Positions 1-5,665 of a DNA stretch of 9,775 bases are shown one piece after another. The notes under the pieces were generated by a model, which was not told the DNA's origin, made no database searches, and saw nothing but the letters and a program-made list of their open reading frames with translations. Each line of letters begins with the position of its first letter. Positions within the stretch are counted from its first letter, which is position 1. This DNA is from Oscillospiraceae bacterium UBA4632 (GTDB taxonomy: Bacteria; Bacillota; Clostridia; Oscillospirales; Oscillospiraceae), in NCBI GenBank assembly GCA_002405995.1, contig DHMW01000087.1:1-9775 (forward strand). The letters are read 5' to 3'. The position numbers were made by a program, and so were the translations under genes.

Positions 1-441
1 GCGATCGGCAAGGACATCTCCGGCGCGGGATTCGACCCCAACATTCTCGGCCGGAGCTCGGTGCTCAGGCAGTTCGTGCTGCACATCCCACGCTATCAGC
101 GGCTGGTGCTCTGCGACGTAACGCCGGTGAGCCACGGCAACGGCATCGGCGTCGGACTGTTCGACGTCATCACGAAAAAGGTCGCCGAGCAGCTTGACCT
201 CGAGTCCATGTACGCCAACGCCATCGCCTGCAACTGCCTGGGCGACGCGTCGGTGCCCTGCACCGTGGACGATGAGGAGACCGCCATCCGCGTGGCGCTC
301 AAGTGCTGCCGGAATATCGACCGCGACCACCCCAGGATCATCCGCATTCAAAACACGCTGCATCTCGGCGAGATCGAGGTTTCGGAGGCGCTGCTGGACG
401 CGGTGCGCGCCGACCCCCGTATGTCACTGATCGAGTCCTAA
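1..441 (+). CDS. LarA-like / DUF2088-type protein (possible nickel-pincer-dependent isomerase), C-terminal part
   Basis: The reading frame is open from the first base and ends at the TAA at 439-441, so the gene starts upstream and only the last 146 residues are visible. The fragment opens with GKDISGAGFDPNILGR, continues with a VTPVSHGNGIGVGLFD stretch and ends with an IIRIQNTLHLGEIEVSEAL segment. I recognise this pattern from lactate-racemase-domain (LarA homologue) proteins, which isomerise 2-hydroxy acids with a nickel-pincer nucleotide cofactor. The catalytic and cofactor-binding residues of LarA lie mostly in the N-terminal part, which is outside the window, so activity cannot be judged. 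It lies 25 nt upstream of the aconitase X large subunit on the same strand with no terminator between, which suggests one operon and a joint pathway acting on a hydroxy acid. The GTG at 61 is an internal codon, not the start. The family call is from memory of motif style and is moderate; the in-frame coding call is firm. Confidence 0.6.
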   Translation, partial: AIGKDISGAGFDPNILGRSSVLRQFVLHIPRYQRLVLCDVTPVSHGNGIGVGLFDVITKKVAEQLDLESMYANAIACNCLGDASVPCTVDDEETAIRVALKCCRNIDRDHPRIIRIQNTLHLGEIEVSEALLDAVRADPRMSLIES

Positions 442-453
442 CATCATAAAAGC

Positions 454-459
454 AGGAGG
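454..459 (+). promoter_or_regulatory. Ribosome binding site of the aconitase X large subunit
   Basis: A perfect AGGAGG lies 7 nt before the ATG at 467. It fixes the start of the aconitase X large subunit and shows that this gene has its own strong translation signal despite the short gap to the upstream gene. Confidence 0.85.
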
Positions 460-466
460 AAAACAT

Positions 467-1684
467 ATGATTCTGACCGACGAACAGAAAGCCATGCTGG
501 ACGGCAAGTACGGCGAAGGCGCCGCCTATGCCATGAAGATCCAGGTCGGCATCGGCGAGTGCTTCGACGCCGAGCGCATGGTGCCCATCAAGCGCGCGCA
601 CGTTGCGCTGAGCAATCAGGCCGGCGACCTGTGGTTTGCCGAAAAGCTGGTCAAGGCCGGCGCGCACTGCCGCGTGGCCCCGACCGTCAACCCCGGCTTC
701 TGCACAGGGCACTTTACCGGCGCGTGCGCCCATCCGGCGGATCCCGAGGACATCGCCCACATGCTGCGCACGGACAACGCCTACCGCGCGCTCGGCGCGG
801 TGCTGAGCTATAACTGCACGCCCTACATCGCGACGAACGTGCCGAACTTCGGCGAGGTCTGCGCCTTCTCCGAGTCGAGCGCCACGCCGTATGTCAACGC
901 TGTCTGGGGCGCGCGCTCCAACCGCGAGAGCGCCAACAGCGCGCTGTGCGCCGCCATCACCGGCTGCGTGCCCGAATACGGCCTGCTGCTGGATGAGAAC
1001 CGCAAGGGCAACATTCTTGTCCGCGTGGAAGCCAACATGAAGAGCGATTACGAATATCATCTGCTCGGCATGATGGGCGACAAGATCGGCGAAGGCATCC
1101 CTGTGTTCACGGGGCTGCCGAAGGTCATCACGCCCGAGGCGCTGCGCAACCTCGGCGCACAGCTCAACACCTCCGGCGCTTACGGCATGTATCATATCGC
1201 CGGCTTTACCCCTGAGGCGCCCACGCTGGAAGCAGCCTTCGGCGGCAAGAAGCCCGAGCGCGAGGTCGTCATCACCGACAAGGACCTGCGCGGCTTTGAG
1301 GAAAAGTTCAGCGATGCGCTGCCCAACGGCGGCAAGATCGACTTTGCGATGTTCGGCTGCCCGCACTTCACGCTGGAGGAGGCAAAATATATCGCCGGGC
1401 ACGTGGAGGGCAAGAAGCTCTCCGTCCCGATGTACATCCTTGTTTCCAGCCACGCGCTCCAGATGGCCGAGCGCATGGGCATCTACGACACGCTCGCCGC
1501 TGCGGGCGCGGAGCTGATCTCCGATTCCTGCCCCGACCAGCCCTGCTGGCACTATCTCAAGGGCAAGACCGGCATCACGGAATCGCCCAAGTGCGCTTAC
1601 TATCCGCGCCGCCGCGGCATCAACTTTGTCATCCGCGACCTTGATACCTGCATTGAGGCCGCACTGACCGGAGAGGTGAAGTAA
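467..1684 (+). CDS. Aconitase X catalytic (large) subunit, DUF521 family
   Basis: This 405-residue protein belongs to the aconitase X catalytic family, iron-sulfur dehydratases in the cytoplasm. Characterised members dehydrate cis-3-hydroxy-L-proline or, in archaea, phosphomevalonate; the substrate here is unknown. Signature segments are visible in order: NPGFCTGHF (residues 75-83), NCTPYIATNVPNFGEVCAF (116-134) followed by ESSATPYVNAVWGARSNRES (136-155), FGCPHF (296-301), ISDSCPDQPC (351-360) and SPKCAYY (373-379). Cysteines 117, 298, 355 and 376 lie in these conserved blocks and are the best candidates for cluster ligands or catalytic residues; this assignment is inference. The length is normal for a stand-alone large subunit, without the small domain fused to it. 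The start is fixed by the AGGAGG. The small subunit follows after a single base, so the two should be made in equal amounts as a heterodimer. Confidence 0.92.
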   Translation: MILTDEQKAMLDGKYGEGAAYAMKIQVGIGECFDAERMVPIKRAHVALSNQAGDLWFAEKLVKAGAHCRVAPTVNPGFCTGHFTGACAHPADPEDIAHMLRTDNAYRALGAVLSYNCTPYIATNVPNFGEVCAFSESSATPYVNAVWGARSNRESANSALCAAITGCVPEYGLLLDENRKGNILVRVEANMKSDYEYHLLGMMGDKIGEGIPVFTGLPKVITPEALRNLGAQLNTSGAYGMYHIAGFTPEAPTLEAAFGGKKPEREVVITDKDLRGFEEKFSDALPNGGKIDFAMFGCPHFTLEEAKYIAGHVEGKKLSVPMYILVSSHALQMAERMGIYDTLAAAGAELISDSCPDQPCWHYLKGKTGITESPKCAYYPRRRGINFVIRDLDTCIEAALTGEVK

Positions 1685-1685
1685 C

Positions 1686-2093
1686 ATGGGAAAGAAATTT
1701 ACATGCCATAAGATCTCTGAGGGCACGGCCCAGGCTGAGGCCATCATCTCCAAAGACCGCATCATGTTCTATCAGGTGCGTCCCGAGGACGGCATGATGG
1801 AGGAAAAGGACCACTGCCTGGAGGGGCAGATCATCGCCGGTAAGGTGCTGCTCTTCCCCGGCGGTAAGGGCAGCTCGGTCGTGCAGCAGGACGGCCTGTA
1901 CCACCTTGACCGCTTCCACAACATGCCTGCGGCGCTGATCGTACAGGACCCTGACCCTGTGCTGGTCGCCGGCGCGATCATCATGGAGATCCCCATGGTT
2001 GACCGCCTGCCGGAGGAATTCTACGGCACCGTCAAAAACGGCGACAAGCTGCTCGTTAACGCCGACGAGGGCTTTGTCGAGATCGTGGAGTAA
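1686..2093 (+). CDS. Aconitase X swivel (small) subunit, DUF126 family
   Basis: This 135-residue protein is the swivel domain that closes over the active site of aconitase X. The family signature is clear: HCLEGQIIAGKVLLFPGGKG (residues 43-62), followed by serines 63 and 64 of the substrate-binding loop, and later PAALIVQDPDPVLVAGAIIM (81-100) with EIPMVD. Some bacterial aconitase X enzymes have this domain fused to the catalytic one; here it is a separate gene. The ATG is one base after the stop of the large subunit, and the ribosome binding site (GGAGAGGTG, near 1670-1678) lies inside the end of that gene, so translation is probably coupled. It is the last gene before a strong terminator, which marks the operon end. 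Confidence 0.92.
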   Translation: MGKKFTCHKISEGTAQAEAIISKDRIMFYQVRPEDGMMEEKDHCLEGQIIAGKVLLFPGGKGSSVVQQDGLYHLDRFHNMPAALIVQDPDPVLVAGAIIMEIPMVDRLPEEFYGTVKNGDKLLVNADEGFVEIVE

Positions 2094-2113
2094 AACGCCA
2101 GCAGATGGCTGCG

Positions 2114-2154
2114 AATGCCGGAAATGCGATCAGGGATTGCATTTCCGGCATTTT
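2114..2154 (+). terminator. Intrinsic terminator after the aconitase X operon
   Basis: A perfect 14-bp stem (2114-2127 with 2139-2152) encloses an 11-nt loop and runs into TTTT at 2151-2154. It lies 20 nt after the stop of the small subunit. The T tract is short, but the stem is long and perfect, so termination is likely. The right arm overlaps the proposed -35 box of the next gene. Confidence 0.75.
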
Positions 2155-2165
2155 GGAAGTAAAAT
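2137..2165 (+). promoter_or_regulatory. Candidate promoter of the GntR regulator gene
   Basis: TTGCAT (2137-2142) and TAAAAT (2160-2165) are separated by 17 bp, a housekeeping-sigma arrangement. Transcription would begin near 2172, leaving a leader of about 25 nt before the ATG at 2196. The -35 box lies in the loop and right arm of the terminator hairpin, so one short stretch may both end the upstream operon and start this gene. The call rests on a match to consensus only. Confidence 0.4.
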
Positions 2166-2195
2166 GAAGAAAAACCGTGAAAAGGCGAGAGAGCT

Positions 2196-2852
2196 ATGTT
2201 GAAATCGAAGCGCAGGGTCAGCTTATCCGAAAGTGCCTATGAACAGATCAAGGACGCCATTTGCAGCGGAAGAGTCACGCCGGGGGATATCCTGAGCGAG
2301 AACCAGACGGCCGCGCAGCTTGGCATGAGCCGCACGCCCGTGCGCGAGGCGCTGCGCGCGCTGGCGTCGGAGGGCTTCGTTGAGATCCGCAACGGCGTCG
2401 GTGCATATGTGAAGCCGCTGTCCTCAAAGGATGTGGAGGACCTGTACGAGGTGCGCTGCCTGCTGGAGGTACAGGCGATCAAAACGTCGATCTACCGCAT
2501 CACCAATGAGGAGATCGATGCGTTTGAGCAGCGCTTTCAGGAGCGGTTCGACGCCTGCGAGCGCGGCGAGCATCCGGGACAGGGGGAATTTTCCGAGCTG
2601 GACTGGAGCCTTCACAGCCTGTTTGTCGAGCGGTGCACCAATAAATACATCAAACGCATTGTTGCCGGCTATGATTCCAACCTGCGCCGCTATCAGTCCA
2701 TGTCCATCGATGCGCTCAACGATGTGCGCGAGAGTGCGCGGCAGCATCTGGAGATCCTGAAGGCGCTGCGCCTGCGCGACGCGGACAAGGCCTCCGAGGT
2801 GCTGAGAAAGCATCTGGAATGGTCTGCCGATCTGCTGCGTATCTCGGATTAA
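2196..2852 (+). CDS. GntR-family transcriptional regulator, FadR/FCD subfamily
   Basis: This 218-residue protein has an N-terminal winged helix (residues 8-73) with the typical LSENQTAAQLGMSRTPVREA stretch (33-52) of GntR regulators, then an all-helical FCD ligand domain. The FCD metal-site residues are present: Asp136 and His140 in ELDWSLH, His184 in ARQHLEIL and His206 in RKHLEWS. FCD proteins with this Asp/His/His/His set bind a divalent metal and usually a small organic acid, and many repress the genes beside them. Its position just after the LarA-like/aconitase X operon suggests it responds to the acid handled there (inference). The start is supported only by a weak site (AAGG near 2182-2185 or GAGAG near 2188-2192), but the protein begins at the normal place for the family. 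It is followed by a terminator and faces the two-component genes tail to tail. Confidence 0.93.
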   Translation: MLKSKRRVSLSESAYEQIKDAICSGRVTPGDILSENQTAAQLGMSRTPVREALRALASEGFVEIRNGVGAYVKPLSSKDVEDLYEVRCLLEVQAIKTSIYRITNEEIDAFEQRFQERFDACERGEHPGQGEFSELDWSLHSLFVERCTNKYIKRIVAGYDSNLRRYQSMSIDALNDVRESARQHLEILKALRLRDADKASEVLRKHLEWSADLLRISD

Positions 2853-2856
2853 AACC

Positions 2857-2878
2857 AAAAAACCGCCTGAGACCAGGC
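2857..2878 (-). terminator. Minus-strand terminator-like hairpin after the LytTR regulator
   Basis: Read on the minus strand, a 5-bp stem (GCCTG with CAGGC, 2865-2878, 4-nt loop) is followed by GG and then six T residues (complement of 2857-2862). It lies about 100 nt downstream of the response regulator stop, next to the end of the convergent GntR gene. The stem is short, so efficiency is uncertain. Confidence 0.45.
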
Positions 2879-2882
2879 AAAC

Positions 2883-2928
2883 GTCCAGCGGAGACAGTCG
2901 ATGCAGACTGCCTCCGCTGGACCGTTTT
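2883..2928 (+). terminator. Terminator between convergent GntR and LytTR genes
   Basis: A perfect 11-bp outer stem (2883-2893 with 2912-2922) continues, after one mismatch, into a 5-bp inner stem (2895-2899 with 2906-2910) with a 6-nt loop. TTTT follows at 2925-2928, so it terminates plus-strand transcription leaving the GntR gene. On the minus strand the same stem is followed by only three T residues. A further GC-rich inverted repeat (2947-2953 with 2966-2972) lies closer to the response regulator stop. Confidence 0.75.
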
Positions 2929-2979
2929 ATTGCAATGAAAGCCCTGCCCGCGCCCCGCTTCCGCTGCGCGGGGGCGGCC

Positions 2980-3708
2980 TCAGATGTTCAGCCGCCGGCG
3001 CAGCTCGCGCACGCGGTCGCGCCCGATGGGAAGCACGGCGCTTGTGCCGCGCACGCGCAGGGCAAAGCCGTTGCTCGCCCAGGGGAAGATGCTGTCAACA
3101 TACCGCAGGTGAACAAGGCAGGTCTTGTGGATGCGGTAGAAGTCCTGCCCGGAGAGCCTGCCCTCATATTCGCCGAGCGAGGTCGTGTCGGGATAGCTCT
3201 TGCCGGAAATGGTGTGAAGGATGCACCCGCGGCCCACACCGTCCGTTTCGATGTAGGTGACCTCGTCCGCATCGAGCAGCGTGGTGCTGCGGTTGCTGCT
3301 GACGGCAATGCGGCGCAGCACGGGCTGCTCGGCAGAAACGGCGGGCGCGGCGCCTCGCACGGTGCAGCGCTCGAGCGCCTCGCGGATGCGGTCGGGGGCA
3401 AAGGGTTTGAGAAGGTAGTCGTCCGCACGCAGCTCGAAGGCGCGCACGGCATAGTCGGAATACGCCGTGGCGAAGATGATCCTGGCCTGCGGCATCAGGC
3501 GGCGGGCAAGGGCGGCGATGGTCGTGCCCTCCATGTCGCCGAGGTGGATGTCAAGAAAAAGGATGTCGAAGCTGTGCTTTTCCAGCAGCTCCATCGCCTG
3601 CGCGCCGCTGGAGGCCTCGGCGATCTCCGCATTCGGCAGGAGCTGACAGATCTGGTGGATCAGGGCAACACGGGAGTATTTTTCGTCGTCGATCACGGCA
3701 ATACGCAT
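2980..3708 (-). CDS. LytTR-family response regulator
   Basis: This 242-residue DNA-binding regulator is the partner of the adjacent kinase. The receiver domain spans residues 1-115, with the acidic pair Asp7/Asp8, phospho-acceptor Asp53 (FLDIHLGDMEG), Thr81 and Lys101 (KPF). A LytTR domain follows (about 130-240), recognisable from VTYIETDGVG and FYRIHKTCLVHLRYVDSI. LytTR proteins bind pairs of short direct repeats spaced about two helical turns apart. I chose the ATG at 3708 because AAAGGAG lies 8 nt before it and the receiver begins there. The frame stays open further upstream, but that extension (to 3849) overlaps the kinase and is low-complexity Ser/Pro/Ala. The gene begins 13 nt after the kinase stop, so the two form one operon. 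Likely target: the repeats near 5504-5556 in front of the TRAP transporter (inference). Confidence 0.95.
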   Translation of the reverse strand: MRIAVIDDEKYSRVALIHQICQLLPNAEIAEASSGAQAMELLEKHSFDILFLDIHLGDMEGTTIAALARRLMPQARIIFATAYSDYAVRAFELRADDYLLKPFAPDRIREALERCTVRGAAPAVSAEQPVLRRIAVSSNRSTTLLDADEVTYIETDGVGRGCILHTISGKSYPDTTSLGEYEGRLSGQDFYRIHKTCLVHLRYVDSIFPWASNGFALRVRGTSAVLPIGRDRVRELRRRLNI

Positions 3709-3721
3709 AAAAACGCTCCTT

Positions 3722-5392
3722 TCAGGCAATGTCCGGCATATGGGGCGGGGCGAGGGGGATGGAGAAGGAAACGGCCGAGCCATGGTCGGTGCTGTCGATG
3801 GTGAAGCGGCATTGCTCGCCGTAGATGCTGCGCAGGCGCTTGCGCACATTGAAAAGGCCGGTATAGGTCGGGTCGTTCGGGTCGTTGAGCTTGCGCAGGA
3901 CCTCCGGCGGGAAGCCGCGGCCCTGATCGCTCACGCGGATGTAGGCGCGCTCCTCGTCCTGCCGGATGACGATCGATACGCGGCGGTCGTCCACGGCGAC
4001 AAAGCCATGGCGCACGGCGTTTTCCACGATGGGCTGGAGGATGAGCGGCGGCAGACGCAGCGCCTCAAGATCGTCCGGCAGCTCGCAGGTGACGTGCAGC
4101 GCGCCCTCGAAGCGCGCCTCGGTCAGCATGAGATAATTGTCAACGTTGGAGATCTCCTGGCGGAGCGGAACAAAGGATTCGTTGATCGTAAGCGTCTGGC
4201 GGAAGTAATCCGCCAGGACGAGGATGGTCTTGCAGGCACGCTCAGGATCGGTGAGGCAAAGGCCGGAGATGGTGTTGAGCGCGTTGAAAAGAAAGTGCGG
4301 GTTGATCTGCGATTGCAGGGCGCGGAACTCCGCCTGCTTGCGCAGGGCGATCTGATGCTCGGCCTCGCCGAGCTCGAGCATGACGGAGAAGAACTGCGCA
4401 AGGCTCTCCACCGTGCGCACGTCGGCGTCGAGCACAAGGTTCGGCCCCGTGGGGACGCGCAGCAGCAGCGCGCCGATGACCTTGTCGTCCTCGTGCAGCG
4501 GCGCGGCAAGACCGGCATAGCCCGGCGCGCCGGGAAGGTCGCGGATGACGACGGAGCGGTCCTGCGTCATTGCGCTGAGCGCCGACACGGGGAAGGGATC
4601 GTTGGGGAATGCGCCGCCGCTGGAGGCGAGGACTTGTGTGCGGTCAGTGAGCGCGACCTGAAAGCCGGGCAGCTTTTCGTGTACGATATCCACAGCGCGC
4701 TGGAGCCCCTCGCGGCTGCCGATGCCGCGGCGGAGATAGGGCAGGCATTCCTGCGCGATCAGCAGCGCGACGGCCCGCTGCTCGACCAGCTCGATCGTCA
4801 GGTCGCGGTTCAGCCGGTCGAGAATGCGCATGAAGGAGACAAGACCGATGGAGTTGACGAGGATCTTGGGCAGCAGGATCGCCTTTTCCAGCGCCAGCGC
4901 GGCGGAAAACGGCTTGGAGAGCAGAAGGATGAGCAGGCACTGAAGAAGCTCGGCAAGCACGGTGAGAAGCACGAGGTCGTGCGTGCGGCGCGCGCGGCGG
5001 TTGAACCACCGGCAGCTCGCCGCGCCGATGACGCCGAAGAAAAAGGTCCCGATGGCGCAGGCGAGCGAGGTGAAGCCCTCGGGGTGATAGAGATAGCGGT
5101 GCGTTCCGGAGAGGAGCCCCGCGCAGATGCCGCTGACAGGCCCGCCGACAAGACCGGCCGCCATGGTGCTGACGACGCGCGTGTTGACGACCGCGCCCTG
5201 GAACGAAAGCCCGGTATAGGTGGAGCTGATGGACAGCAGGCCAAAGATGACGCCGAGGAACAGCTGATTTTCCGCCGAGCGCTGCTGATGCTTGAGCATC
5301 ATGCGCAGCGGGCGCAGCTCGGTGAGCACGGTAGCCATCAGCACGAGCAGACTGATATTGAGCACGAGCGAAAAGAACAGATTATCCTGCAT
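3722..5392 (-). CDS. LytS/YpdA-type sensor histidine kinase (5TMR-LYT, GAF, His kinase)
   Basis: This 556-residue membrane kinase starts at the ATG at 5392. Hydrophobic segments fill residues 5-195 and include the 5TMR-LYT signature (NTRVVSTMAAGLVGGPVSGI, 70-89, and SGTHRYL, 95-101). A GAF-like region spans roughly 210-345. The kinase core has the H-box QSQINPHFLFNALNTI with phospho-His366, the N-box QPIVENAVRHG (Asn458), and the ATP-lid glycines DQGRGF (489-494) and TGLFNVRKRL (511-520). Relatives such as YpdA and BtsS of Escherichia coli sense pyruvate or similar acids and switch on transporters through LytTR partners, which fits the divergent TRAP transporter here. An in-frame ATG exists at 5497, but it would add 35 atypical residues and place the promoter inside the gene. 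The chosen start has GGAGG 5 nt upstream. The ligand is unknown. Confidence 0.95.
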   Translation of the reverse strand: MQDNLFFSLVLNISLLVLMATVLTELRPLRMMLKHQQRSAENQLFLGVIFGLLSISSTYTGLSFQGAVVNTRVVSTMAAGLVGGPVSGICAGLLSGTHRYLYHPEGFTSLACAIGTFFFGVIGAASCRWFNRRARRTHDLVLLTVLAELLQCLLILLLSKPFSAALALEKAILLPKILVNSIGLVSFMRILDRLNRDLTIELVEQRAVALLIAQECLPYLRRGIGSREGLQRAVDIVHEKLPGFQVALTDRTQVLASSGGAFPNDPFPVSALSAMTQDRSVVIRDLPGAPGYAGLAAPLHEDDKVIGALLLRVPTGPNLVLDADVRTVESLAQFFSVMLELGEAEHQIALRKQAEFRALQSQINPHFLFNALNTISGLCLTDPERACKTILVLADYFRQTLTINESFVPLRQEISNVDNYLMLTEARFEGALHVTCELPDDLEALRLPPLILQPIVENAVRHGFVAVDDRRVSIVIRQDEERAYIRVSDQGRGFPPEVLRKLNDPNDPTYTGLFNVRKRLRSIYGEQCRFTIDSTDHGSAVSFSIPLAPPHMPDIA

Positions 5393-5422
5393 GGAGGCCT
5401 CCGCTAAGATTTTATATACAGC

Positions 5423-5451
5423 AGTATAGCAGGTGTTTTTTCGTATTTCAA
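5423..5451 (-). promoter_or_regulatory. Sigma-A-type promoter of the kinase/regulator operon
   Basis: On the minus strand, TTGAAA (complement of 5446-5451) and TATACT (complement of 5423-5428) are separated by exactly 17 bp; each differs from consensus at one base. Transcription would start near 5416, leaving a leader of about 24 nt that contains the GGAGG. It also supports 5392 as the true kinase start. Confidence 0.75.
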
Positions 5452-5503
5452 GAGCGGGAAAAAGGAAGGAAAGGGCAGAAAAGCGGAGAAAAGCCAATCA
5501 ATG

Positions 5504-5556
5504 ACCGTTAACGCGCGCAAAAATGCGGTTGACGCACGGAACGGTACCGTTCCCGC
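5504..5556 (+). promoter_or_regulatory. Three 21-bp-spaced direct repeats, candidate LytTR operator
   Basis: Three related 11-mers begin at 5504 (ACCGTTAACGC), 5525 (GCGGTTGACGC) and 5546 (ACCGTTCCCGC). Each start is exactly 21 bp from the next, so all three lie on one face of the helix. Positions 2, 4-6 and 9-11 are identical in all three. LytTR regulators are known to bind roughly 9-bp imperfect direct repeats with a GTT core separated by 12-13 bp, which is this geometry. The last copy ends 8 bp before the proposed -35 box of the TAXI gene, where an activator would sit. Assignment to the neighbouring LytTR protein is inference. Confidence 0.65.
5538..5553. repeat. 16-bp perfect palindrome in the operator region
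   Basis: GGAACGGTACCGTTCC is a perfect inverted repeat with no loop. Its right half contains the third GTT-type repeat, and its left half is the same motif on the other strand. It may be a separate dimer site or a consequence of an inverted copy of the LytTR half-site. Confidence 0.6.
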
Positions 5557-5564
5557 GAAAAAGC

Positions 5565-5592
5565 TTGCATTGTTCAAAAATTCACATATTAT
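5565..5592 (+). promoter_or_regulatory. Candidate promoter of the TAXI-TRAP genes
   Basis: TTGCAT (5565-5570) and TATTAT (5587-5592) are spaced by 16 bp, just downstream of the three direct repeats. The -35 box is weak and the spacer one base short, as expected of a promoter that depends on an activator. The leader to the ATG at 5666 would be about 67 nt. Confidence 0.5.
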
Positions 5593-5665
5593 TCACACAT
5601 AGAACCGGACAAAAACAGCTTTTGTTTTGTTCGAAATGACAAAAAGAAGAAGGAGAGAAAGTAAG

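Noticed and set aside
338..1765. Long minus-strand open frame opposite the aconitase X large subunit
   Set aside because: It mirrors the real gene in a GC-rich context and has no recognisable domain, being full of Ala/Gly/Arg/Asp runs. The plus strand has a clear family match.
2164..2202. Twelve-codon upstream open frame overlapping the GntR start (ATGTTGA)
   Set aside because: It has no clear ribosome binding site, and its ATG lies upstream of the start site expected from the candidate promoter, so it may not be transcribed. A leader peptide is possible but unsupported.
2901..3804. Plus-strand open frames across the LytTR gene
   Set aside because: They overlap a confirmed minus-strand regulator and a terminator, and the translations look like random GC-rich sequence.
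3740..5407. Long plus-strand open frame opposite the histidine kinase (555 residues)
   Set aside because: The translation is a compositionally biased Ala/Glu/Asp/Arg string with no motifs, while the minus strand encodes all kinase boxes. It is an antisense shadow of high third-position GC.
5393..5497. Extension of the kinase N-terminus to the ATG at 5497
   Set aside because: It would place the excellent -35/-10 pair inside the gene and ignore the GGAGG before 5392. The extra 35 residues do not resemble the family.
5609..5625. ACAAAA/TTTTGT inverted repeat in the TAXI leader
   Set aside because: The 6-bp A/T-only stem is too weak to claim as a terminator or riboswitch, and no conserved riboswitch features are visible in the short leader.
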